64,000 bases of DNA from Heterodera schachtii (lineage: Eukaryota > Nematoda > Chromadorea > Rhabditida > Heteroderidae), in NCBI GenBank assembly GCA_023374025.1, contig SIJG01000025.1:383137-447136 (forward strand), in the 5' to 3' direction. Under the pieces are notes generated by a model. That model saw only the letters and a program-made list of their open reading frames with translations, ran no database searches and was not told where the DNA came from. The position numbers were made by a program, and so were the translations under genes. How positions within the stretch are numbered: the stretch's first letter is position 1; the number at the start of each line of letters is the position of its first letter. Below are positions 55,666-64,000 of the stretch, piece by piece.

Positions 55666-56090
55666 ATCCACTCACTCTTCTTTGTCTCGCTTCTTTCATT
55701 CATCCACGCCCTCTTCTTTGTTTCACTTCTTTCATTCATCCACTCTCTTGTCACTTCTCTCTTCCACTCTCATCGTGGTTTCGCTTCTCTCGCATTCATC
55801 CACTCTCTCATCATTGCTCTTTCTTCTCTCATTTTTCTTTACTCTCTCTGCGACCTCTTTCTCTCAATGAGCCCTGAAAGGGTCATTGGTGGTCTCTCTC
55901 AATAGGCTTACTGTATGTACCTCATTCTTTGGTTCTTTTATGGCTAATTAACTTTAATTGGTGCAACATATTAAACGATCGAGTTGATTGAAGAGGCCAA
56001 TGTATAGGAATGATTGAAAGTGATAGTTCAAATTTCTCGAAATTTACATTTTTTTTATCGTTTTCAATCAAAAAGTAATTACCGTGTTTA

Positions 56091-56160
56091 ACTAGCCCCC
56101 GGGGGCTCTATTGTTCAATCCCCCTCAGAAAGAGGGGTATAACCGAGTGTAAATACGGTA
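56091..56160. mobile_element. short palindromic element, TACCGTGTTTA ends
   Basis: The left TACCGTGTTTA and right TAAATACGGTA are near-perfect inverts, with GCCCCCGGGGGC and a CCCCCTC/GAGGGG hairpin between them. It is about 70 bp. No TSD was confirmed. Confidence 0.4.
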
Positions 56161-56274
56161 TTTAATTAATTAATTAAATACAGATAAAAAGACTAAATTT
56201 GTTTTGCGTTCCTTTGAATATTTTCCCATTGTGTTTCTTTTATACGACCAAAATAATAACAAAATCAGAATCTG

Positions 56275-56676
56275 ATGCCAACAGCCGGGGAAATTGAGGA
56301 GAAGGTGACGAAGACGAACATTGAAGAAGCAAAGGAAGAAAAAGGGAGAAAAGGAACGATTAGAGGGGGAGGAAGAAGAAGCAAACGAAGGCGATGCCAA
56401 CGCAACCGAACTGCTTCATGTTCATCGGAAAAGGAAAAGCAAACGCAGCAATTCGATGGCATTGGCGGTGCCACTCCGTTGCGACAAAAGCGGCACTTTC
56501 TTCCAGCGGCGGCGGACAGTTGCGGCAAAGCGACAAAAGTGTGGCACGGCGAAAAGCAGCGAGTGAAAATGGCACGCGTGGAAACGGCGGCGGAAGGGGG
56601 CGGCGGAGACAGCGACGGCACAATGGCAGGCGGAAGAACACTGAACAGCAGCAGGTGGAAATGGGAGGAGGCGTAA
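56275..56676 (+). CDS. unassigned Lys/Arg/Glu-rich open frame
   Basis: A 133-residue open frame (EIEEKVTKTNIEEAKEEKG, then GGRRSKRRRCQRNRT) ending EEA. Another plus frame across the same DNA is also open and gives an acidic then basic peptide (LLHVHRKRKSKRSNSMA). No family similarity or splice context settles which, if either, is real. It could be an exon of the downstream HEXIM-like gene, whose relatives have a basic RNA-binding stretch, or a chance frame in biased DNA. Confidence 0.2.
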   Translation: MPTAGEIEEKVTKTNIEEAKEEKGRKGTIRGGGRRSKRRRCQRNRTASCSSEKEKQTQQFDGIGGATPLRQKRHFLPAAADSCGKATKVWHGEKQRVKMARVETAAEGGGGDSDGTMAGGRTLNSSRWKWEEA

Positions 56677-57545
56677 TTTGGGCTCTATTGTAATTTACAC
56701 GATCATAAAAGAATTTGCCAAATTTAATGCAAGCCGTAATTTGTTCTTTTTAAAGATGGCGATGGGCCACAAGGCCCATTTTATTTTTTGTTAGAATAAT
56801 TTTTCCTATGGGCTAAAAATTGCATTGAAATATTTTTGAGTAGTAAGTCACAAGTTTCGCTTTAATTTTTCTTATACCTTCGTCTTTTGGAAATAATCTT
56901 TAGTTAAAAATAAATATTTAAAATACAATACGAATATATTTAAAAATTACCGTAATTATTCTAACGATGCAATTACTATTTTTGGGGAACAAGGGGAGGG
57001 TTTGGCGGTGCCGATAGGCGACGCCGGGAAAAAATTTCGTGTAATGTAGGTCGTCTTGGGGGGTATCAACACGGAAATCAAAAAAATTTTCAACAAAAAT
57101 ACTATTTTTCCTTTAAAATTTTCGGGTGCGCGGGGGAGGGGGTACGTACCACACGTATTCCCGCCCCTGGGACTGTCCCTAGGTCCAGGCCACAAGACAC
57201 TTTTTAGCCGCCTGAATTTTTCCTGACCTAAATTTAAAAAAAAAATTTTTTTATTCAAATTATTTTCATTTTTCAATATTAATAGACGGTGAAATTAAAA
57301 GGAAATAGCGCATTAAATGTGAGGCGAAACAATCAATTCTCTTCCGTCTCTTCCTTTCTATTTTCAAAATTTCTCGCCTAAACTCTCATTGCTTTTAGGC
57401 ACAGAAAGGGTTAGACACCACCACCAACTCCGTTTCTCTTCCTTTGTCTGCTCCTCGCTACCTTTTCCTTCGTTTCATTTCACAATTCTTTTCAACTTCC
57501 ATTAGCAAAATCGTTCCCTACTAATAAATTGATTTGAAATTTCTT

Positions 57546-58332
57546 ATGACCAAAAACAAAAATATGACTTGTTGCAAGAAAATTTCCAAATCTCAAGCGA
57601 ATTTTGGGAATTTTCTTCGCAAGCAAAGGCGTCGGTTTGAAACAAACCGCGAAACCACCGCCCAATTTGTTCCGTTTAAAAAGCGAAGCAATAAAAACAC
57701 GTCAAAATCGAATGCTTTCAGTGGCATTTCTGCGCGCCACCATCAGACGCAGTCGCGCAACGCGCTCAAACCGCGGGCACCAAACAACACAACCTCTTTC
57801 TTGATGAGCGATTTGGAGAAGCGGCAACAGCATGAGGAAGATGATCCGCAGCAGCACACGGACGCACTTGGCCAAGTCGCGGGGACGCAGCGAGGCCAAA
57901 AAGTGTTGGGGAGCAAGGAGGTTGGGGGTGCCACCAATGGTGGTCATCATCTAACGACGCCAATGATGGCAGGCGGAGGCGCACTGCTTGCGGAGGGCGG
58001 CGACGGCACGGACATTGAGGAGCAAAGGGACGCCGACTTCGAGGAGTGCCTTTTCTCCACTTCCATCGAACGGATTGAAAGGCTATCGCGCGAAGAGGTG
58101 CGCCAAAACCAAGGAAAAGGATTAATTCAGGGGGGGAGATAAATTGACAACGATGACATTCGTCGGCAATAATCTAATTGTTCAGGTTAATCGGGAGTTG
58201 CTGCTCGCAGACCGCGACAACCGAATGCTGAAGCAACGAGTTACGCTTCTAAGAGACAATTACCAGCAAATCCAAGAAGAAAATCGAAAACTGAAGAGCC
58301 TTTTGAACGACAACGGAATGAATTCTCTATGA
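57546..58332 (+). CDS. HEXIM-like P-TEFb inhibitor
   Basis: Two exons, 57546-58097 and 58186-58332, join in phase 0 (EE/VNREL), giving about 230 residues. A basic stretch (FLRKQRRRF, VPFKKRSNK) is followed by KPRAPNNTTSFLMSDLEK, matching the HEXIM APYNTTQFLM motif, then an acidic region, RDADFEECLFSTSIERI, LSREEV and a C-terminal coiled coil (ELLLADRDNRMLKQRVTLL; QIQEENRKLKSLL). This order matches HEXIM1/2, which bind 7SK RNA and hold P-TEFb (CDK9/cyclin T) inactive in the nucleus. The central motif reads PNNT rather than PYNT. The start could be ATG 57546 or 57564; an acceptor-like CTTCCATTAG lies about 40 bp upstream. It converges on the exosome gene, with 117 bp between stops. The family call rests on short motifs. 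Confidence 0.65.
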
Positions 58333-58449
58333 GAAATGGACAAAAATTGAATGATTGATTGATCTTTTTTTTGCATTGAACAGAATACTTAAACAAAACA
58401 ATAAAATTGAAAATCACCAATAAAATATTAAAATTCAAATCGAAGTCCA

Positions 58450-59658
58450 TCAATCTCGCTGGGTCGGCTTGGTGCACGCTTTGTTCATTTCCTTGCTCAA
58501 TTCCCTCGCATATCTCAAAGTCAGTTCACAACATTTTTGGACCTATATTGGAAGAAAAAAAAACATTGCAAATAAAAACAGAGAATTTGAAAGGACACTT
58601 TTCTGACCCGTGTTGAGTTTATCCTCAGATTTCCACACTGATGCATCAGGCAAATTTCGTCCCGGTGATTCGCCCCTATGGTCAACGAGCCCTCAATAAG
58701 TGAAGATTCCTCCAGCGTTGGGTCCACCATTGGCTCATCAATTCCACTGATGAACCCGAATGTGATGGTCGCGGGTTTGTAGTACAGAGTGAGCGGGACG
58801 AGAGCCTTCTCATAGGCGGAATGCTAAATAACAAACGCTTATACATAGCCGGGCGAAATTTTGGGAAAAATATAGCAAAAAATGTAAAGACTATTATTTT
58901 TCACTGACCGATTTGAGTTTTTTGGTGACAGCATTGTACGTCACGTCATTTCGTTTGAAACCCATCAGAGCAGTGGAAACTGCCAAAGTGCAAGCGTCGA
59001 ACAGACCTCCGTCATAGTCGAGCACTTTTATTGTGCATCGGATGTCAAAAACGTATCTAAAAGGGCAAGCTATCTGAAGTACGAAAGCCATACAGATAGG
59101 TATTTGACAAACTTGTCAATTTCAATGCACAGCGTTTCGAAGTCAATGCAGTAAGTGTCCCGGTAAAGGGACTCCAACATGCTCAGACACTGTTCCACTT
59201 CGCTGTCCGAGGAGGCGGACGCGTCGACCGCCGAAGGATGTGCCATCGGCAGAAAGTCGAGCGAAAATGAAATGGAACCCGAGCCCGGCTTCTTCCGTGG
59301 CGCAGTGATTTCTGCTTCCAAGGAACAAATTACTCTAAAAAGGAAACTCAATTATATATTATGGACATTTTAAAAATGTTAAATTGGTCCATAAAAACAG
59401 GCAAGGACCAAAAATTACGGGATTTAGAACCATCGACACACCTTGTACTGTCCAAATGCACGGCGCTTAAATTTGTCCGTGGATCAAAAGTCACTTTCAC
59501 CGATCTAAGGTCTTCCCACGCTCGTCCATCAATTCTCTGAGAACTTTGTCTTTAATTTTTTAATTCAATGAAAAGATTGAAAGACAAACTTTTTTGTTTT
59601 GGAAAAGACGAAGAAGAAAAGCACTGTTCGGATTAGATTTGCAATCTTTTGAACGCAT
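58450..59658 (-). CDS. exos-9: exosome complex subunit RRP45 (EXOSC9, RNase PH family)
   Basis: Exons 59658-59590, 59536-59442, 59334-59113, 59056-58909, 58823-58608 and 58542-58450 join to 843 nt, 280 residues. Motifs: RIDGRAWEDLRSVKVTFDP, GSGSISFSLDFLPMAHPSA, CIDFETLCIEID, TIKVLDYDGGLFDACTLAVS, TALMGFKRNDV, and ESSLIEGSLTIGANHRDEIC. RRP45 is one of the six RNase-PH-like subunits of the exosome ring and has no catalytic activity in animals; the complex degrades and processes RNA in nucleus and cytoplasm. The length fits a core domain without the long C-terminal tail of vertebrate EXOSC9. The ATG is only 5 nt after TTTTTTGTAG, a trans-splice-like acceptor, and lies 169 bp downstream of the prefoldin stop on the same strand. 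Confidence 0.93.
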
Positions 59659-59827
59659 TTTTTCTACAAAAAAGTCAAATAAAATAGAAAATAAAAGCAA
59701 AATATAATGATAAAAAATGAAATTTGTTTAATTTGCTGGAGTTGGATAGTTCCAATTTTAATTATAGACACTGTAACAAGGAAAAAAACAATGGGCAAAA
59801 ATGTGGTTCAAAAATGATCGCAAGTCG
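59659..59827 (-). promoter_or_regulatory. intercistronic region with trans-splice acceptor, pfd-5 to exos-9
   Basis: 169 bp between the prefoldin stop and the RRP45 ATG on the minus strand. Read on that strand it has AATTAAA-type words (possible polyadenylation signal), a long U-rich run and TTTTTTGTAG immediately before AAAAATG. Short U-rich gaps of this kind in nematodes separate genes of one operon, with SL trans-splicing of the downstream gene. Inference from spacing and sequence only. Confidence 0.6.
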
Positions 59828-60396
59828 CTATTTCGAAGTGGCAAGTTGCACTTTCTTCTGCAGAGCTGCCACAATCGTTTGACGCGCCTGTTGCTTTTCC
59901 GGAATTATTTTACGGCTTATCGTCTCAACTTGCGATTCCAAAAAGGCATATTTCCTGAATTTGTTATTTAACTAAAGGAAAGAAAAAATTTCCCAGAAAA
60001 TTATTCACCGTTTAAAATATTCTGATGATTGCTGACGGTTCATCTCAACAAAATACCCGGTGCCAATTTCAACCAAATATTTGTCCGGATCAGTCATTTT
60101 GGCTCTGACATAAACCTGTATTTGGAAATAATGACAAATAAAATTCAAAAATATAAAATAGGTACCGATTCTGAGAGCGGAACCAGCGCTGATTTGTTTA
60201 ATTCCTTCGGACTGATGGAATCCAACGTCGCCTGACATCGGCCGAATTTTGCGGCGACATTTCTCAACTCGTTCAGTGAATCATTGAAGAATGCTAATTC
60301 TGCGTCGAATTGTTGCTGCAAAACGGACAATTCATCGATGGAAAGTGAACTGATGTCGATGACCATCGGTTTTGCGGACGTTGCTGGCACCGACAT
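59828..60396 (-). CDS. pfd-5: prefoldin subunit 5
   Basis: Exons 60396-60166, 60115-60009 and 59954-59828 join in phase to 154 residues, the same length as human PFDN5. Motifs: SLSIDELSVLQQQFDAELAF, then FGRCQATLDSI in the first coiled coil, VYVRAKMTDPDKYLVEIGTG, YFVEM in the beta hairpins, and a C-terminal helix (ETISRKIIPEKQQARQTIVA). Prefoldin is a cytosolic hexamer that hands unfolded actin and tubulin to the CCT chaperonin; subunit 5 is an alpha-type subunit. It is the upstream member of a likely two-gene operon with exos-9 and is head-to-head with the WDR7 gene (319 bp between ATGs). Confidence 0.95.
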
Positions 60397-60715
60397 AATT
60401 AATACTGTTGTTCTCTTATACCAAAAAATAAATTTTGAACTTTACCTAAACGATTTTGCTCAAACTTTGTCGGAAGACTGTGGCTAGGTGGTGCCAAAAT
60501 AAAATATAAACATAATGCCAACAAAATAAATTTTAAAAATTCCGGATTTTGGTTTGGCTTATTCATTTAGCTCTTGACCTAAAACCATCACGGTTTCTTT
60601 CTTAATTAATGCTTTTCGTGTCTTTTTCATATGCTTTAAATTCGATTAGATTGGTTAACTGCTAATGACTCATTTTCTCTTTATTTTTATTGCCTTTAAG
60701 ATCTTAAATTATTTC
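60397..60715. promoter_or_regulatory. bidirectional promoter region between pfd-5 and the WDR7 gene
   Basis: 319 bp between divergent ATGs. AT-rich, with T-rich tracts on the plus strand (60660-60700) ending TGCCTTTAAG just before the WDR7 start, a possible trans-splice acceptor. No recognised factor site. Confidence 0.45.
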
Positions 60716-63700
60716 ATGACAATTTCCGAAAGGATTAATTCCTTTGGTGCTAATTCGTTGCTTCTCCCCGTCGTTTTATGGGGTCCAAAAGCGCCGAAGA
60801 GCCGAATTGTGCGCATTTCATCGGTCCAAAATGGGCGCATTATTTTAACGGGTAGCATTGATGGTCAACTGATGCAATGGGTGGTCGACGAGGCACTCGG
60901 CTGGATCCAACCGCAGATGGTCCTTTTGGCACATGGTGATGACGGCATTTTGGGAGATTTTCATGAAATTTGGCACTCATTATTTTTCTTTTAATTTATT
61001 TTATTTTTTGTTTAGAGAGTGCAATCAGCTGCATTTCTCCAATTTGCCTATCAAACACATCGTATGTTTTTTTTTAAATTTGTAATGAAAATTCCAATTC
61101 TTTTCGTTCAATTAATTCGAATTCAATAATAAGTTCTCCCGCATGCAAGTAAAAACCGACTTCCAGGAAGTTTGTTACCTGCTCTGAAGATGGCACTGTT
61201 TGTCTTTGGGATTCAATCGATGGGCGAGTGATTGACAGTGTCAAGTCGAACTTCATACATCGAACAATCAAGCCTTATGTACGAGTTACGGCGCTACTTG
61301 CAAATCGGTGCCTTGTGAATTTTTGTAAAAACCAAAGAAAGGGAGGACCCTTTGGTTACGAAGATTTTTTTTGTAAAACAATAAATTTGAATTTTCTACT
61401 TTTGGTTCTAATTCGGGTTAGGGATTATGAATGGTTAAAACCAACAACATTAGTGAACAAGTTTTCACGACTAGGCATTATCTTTCAAGAAAAATTTCCA
61501 AACCAAAAGGCCCCCCCCCTTTAAGTTTTTAATAAAATTCAAACACCAATTTGCAAGTAATATCGGTTTTTTTTTTTCATAAAAGCACATTTAAATTAAA
61601 AACTGTCATTTTAGACACTGAAAAATGGAGCCCAAAATGTGCTGTTTTGCATTGGCGACTATGCCGATGTCATTGTTTTGCATCCCTACGATCTCAACGT
61701 TCTGTTCACATTGGGCTCCAAAATTGAGCCCGAATGGACCGCTTCCATTGCCTTGGCAACTCCGATGGGTTGGCCATAAATTTTGCTAATTTAAAATAAG
61801 GGGGAATAAAAAAGATTCGAATTTTAAGTTTTTTTTTTCGCCACTCACAAAAATTATTTTTTCAGATGTCTTGGTTGGCACTTCGCTGTCCGGCATTGTC
61901 AAGCTGTGGTCCCTGCACAATGTTGACCCCAAAGACAGTGGGGCGAGTGTTTCGTTTGAGTGCGAGTCGAAAGTGTTGGCCACTGGGGCGGACGGCGTGA
62001 AAAGCATCGTTTGTTCGCCGAAAAATCTCCGCATGATGCTGATTGTGTGTGGCAATTCATGGCAGGTACACACTGCCGTTGTGGACAGTCTTGGGAAAAT
62101 TTGGTCTTAAATTTATGACAATTGTGCCTTTTATCTCAAATTTGCATTTGGTCTTGGATTTTAATTTTCTTGCCACAAATTGCGAGTTTTCAAATCTGAT
62201 GAGAAAATTCGGAATGGATCGAACTTTTCGAATTTATGAGCCCCGTTTTGTTATAGATAATTGACCCGAGTACTTTGGACCAGCTGATTGTGTCGGAATG
62301 TGCCATTGAGGCGCTGGACGGTGTCATTGTCGACATTGACAAAGTGGCCATTGCGTTTGCCGACTCCACAATTGTGTTGTTCCAATTGCCACGAAAGTAG
62401 GGAGGGCCCTTTTAGTAAAAAATAATAATTGAAAAATTTGAAATTTATGCCAACATTTTTTGCACACTTAGAAAACTTTGTGGCAGGCAAATTCGCGAAA
62501 AATTTGGCGAAAATCCGACCAATGTGTTCAACATTGAGCAGGCATTTGTTTTTGCACTGTTAAAAGGGACCCTTTCAACGCCGTTAAAGGTAAATGTTTT
62601 TCGTAAATTGATGGAATTTTTTCGTTTTTTCAGCCTTCACTTACGCCCGTCCAATTTTTCTTCGATGAGTCGCGAAACAGTGACAAAAAAGTGGTGGTCG
62701 CCTACCGAGTTGATGAGCAAGGCGCGATCAGCATGTGGCACATTCCGAACAACTTGGACTTTTTGGTCAACGAATTCATTCGCCATCGGAGACCAATCGG
62801 TGAGTGCCATTTGTGACCAAGACAAGGATTTACTTTGCTTTTATTTCTCGATGTATGCTTAAAAAATTTTTCAAGAAAAATGACATATTTTTTTGAAAAT
62901 TGGCACAATTTTCTTCTCATATTTCATTAAAATTTTCAAAAAAATTCTCCTGCGGGATCGCATTTACCGTTTTTTTTTTTTGAAAAATTGACTCAAAATA
63001 GCAGAATTTATCATTTTTTGGCGCAAACATCTACAAATTTCTGTTTTCGCCCCGGTGCTCAAAATTTTGAAAAATAACACTGGAAAAAAAATTTCGACCC
63101 GAAGAGAAAAAAAGAGAACTTACTTTGATTTTCTCCTCTCCGAAATTCCTGGTCCACCCATAAATTTACTCTCATGCTTCTCTACTCATTTCGCCCATTT
63201 ATTCAGTTTATGAGCCGACCATCAAACAACACATTTCCGAGGCGTGGGCTCGTCTCGTGCCGCCTCCACCGACATTGGTCGACACTGAGGTGGATTTATT
63301 GTTGTACATTATCAATTTTATATGTTGCCATTTGAGTGTTTCAGGATGATGAACGTATCGTAACGGCGACAATTTATGTGGGCACTCAGGGCAAACTGTT
63401 CCATGGGCGTGACGACGGCTCAATAATGGTTTCGTTTTGATGGATAAATGCTGTATTTCAATTAGTAAATCATAATTTTGGAAGGAGGACCATTTACATT
63501 AATAATAACCGACTTTATTGCCCCCTTTTCCACTTTAAGATGATGAATGCATGTCATGCGATTATGGCACAACTTTTGGAAGGCTTTTCCGACGGTTTGT
63601 TGTGTCTTATGTCTTCCGTTTTTATACAATTTTTATTTGGCTTTTTCTCAGATTGCGCTCCCTTCCGTTTGCTGTCCGATGGCCATTCCGCCCGTGTCAT

Positions 63701-64000
63701 TTGCTTTTCATATCCCTTCGCGGACAGTGCCCGTTACGACCCCAACCTGCTGTTGTCCGGCGGTGCCGACTTTGCCGTTTGCGTGTGGAACATCACAACC
63801 GGAGAGCGCATGCACCGTTTCTGTTGCCAGGGCGGCCCAATCCGACGCTTCCTCATCCCACCCCCAAATTGCAGTGTCCGTTTTCTTTCGGGTTTTCGGG
63901 TGCCACGACGGCGAGTGCCGGATTTTTGAGATTTTGGATTTTAGAGGAAGTGGAAAATTTTTCGGGAAAAATTCCCGCTGAATGCTTGCTTTGCTTGTAA
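60716..64000 (+). CDS. rbc-2: WDR7 / rabconnectin-3 beta (5' part, runs off the window)
   Basis: Exons: 60716-60935, 61016-61061, 61167-61278, 61615-61768, 61866-62065, 62257-62397, 62472-62589, 62634-62799, 63207-63289, 63345-63428, 63540-63594 and 63652-63873; the gene continues past 64000. The N-terminus (NSLLLPVVLWGPKAPKSRIV) and WD40 repeats (RIILTGSIDGQLMQWVVDEA; KFVTCSEDGTVCLWDS; LVGTSLSGIVKLWSL; DPNLLLSGGADFAVCVWNIT, GERMHRFCCQGGPIRRFLIP) match WDR7 in order. Rabconnectin-3 alpha/beta forms a complex that regulates V-ATPase assembly, acidification of endosomes and synaptic vesicles, and Notch signalling. No RNA or splice anomaly was seen apart from the window cut. Confidence 0.9.

Noticed and set aside
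55228..55905. 225-residue repeat protein (LSALLSLLSFSHT)
   Set aside because: It is the translation of a pyrimidine-rich minisatellite, open in several frames on both strands.

Overview
The window reads as animal nuclear DNA, most likely a nematode and probably a cyst-type plant parasite (Heteroderidae). That placement is an inference, not a database match. The grounds are many short introns (about 45-120 bp) with T-rich AG acceptors, trans-splice-like acceptors just before several ATGs, a closely spaced same-strand gene pair that looks like an operon, GC-AG introns, and a gene set of nematode and general metazoan families. Nothing prokaryotic is present, and most long open frames are shadows of low-complexity DNA.

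Layout. 0-5 kb: a minus-strand MADF-domain transcription factor with Gln/His-rich tails. 5.3-9.7 kb: low-complexity purine/pyrimidine and poly-G DNA. 9.87-11.84 kb (+): a secreted proline-rich protein. 12.3-30.9 kb (-): a giant neurobeachin/LRBA gene (sel-2 family; LamG-like, PH, BEACH and WD40 parts). The 3.7-kb intron that splits its PH-coding exons contains a complete mab-21 gene on the opposite strand (18.2-19.9 kb). This is the same nesting known for vertebrate NBEA/MAB21L1 and LRBA/MAB21L2, and is the most striking feature of the window. 31.7-33.8 kb (+): glutamate-cysteine ligase modifier subunit, divergent from sel-2. 41.2-50.6 kb (+): a twelve-membrane-segment adenylyl cyclase with altered catalytic residues; its N-terminal exons probably lie at 36-39 kb. 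50.6-56.2 kb: intergenic DNA full of mobile elements and satellites. 57.5-58.3 kb (+): a HEXIM-like protein. 58.45-60.4 kb (-): prefoldin subunit 5 followed by exosome subunit RRP45, a likely operon. 60.7-64 kb (+): the 5' part of a WDR7/rabconnectin-3 beta gene that runs off the window.

At least three short hAT-like non-autonomous elements have terminal inverted repeats and exact 8-bp target-site duplications (23.83, 31.11 and 51.22 kb). A fourth has hAT-type ends, and a TIR element at 52.93 kb has a truncated relative inside a sel-2 intron. A recurring GC-rich hairpin motif links several of these insertions. Exon joins below were found by eye from splice signals, reading phase and protein-family similarity; positions may be off by a base or two.
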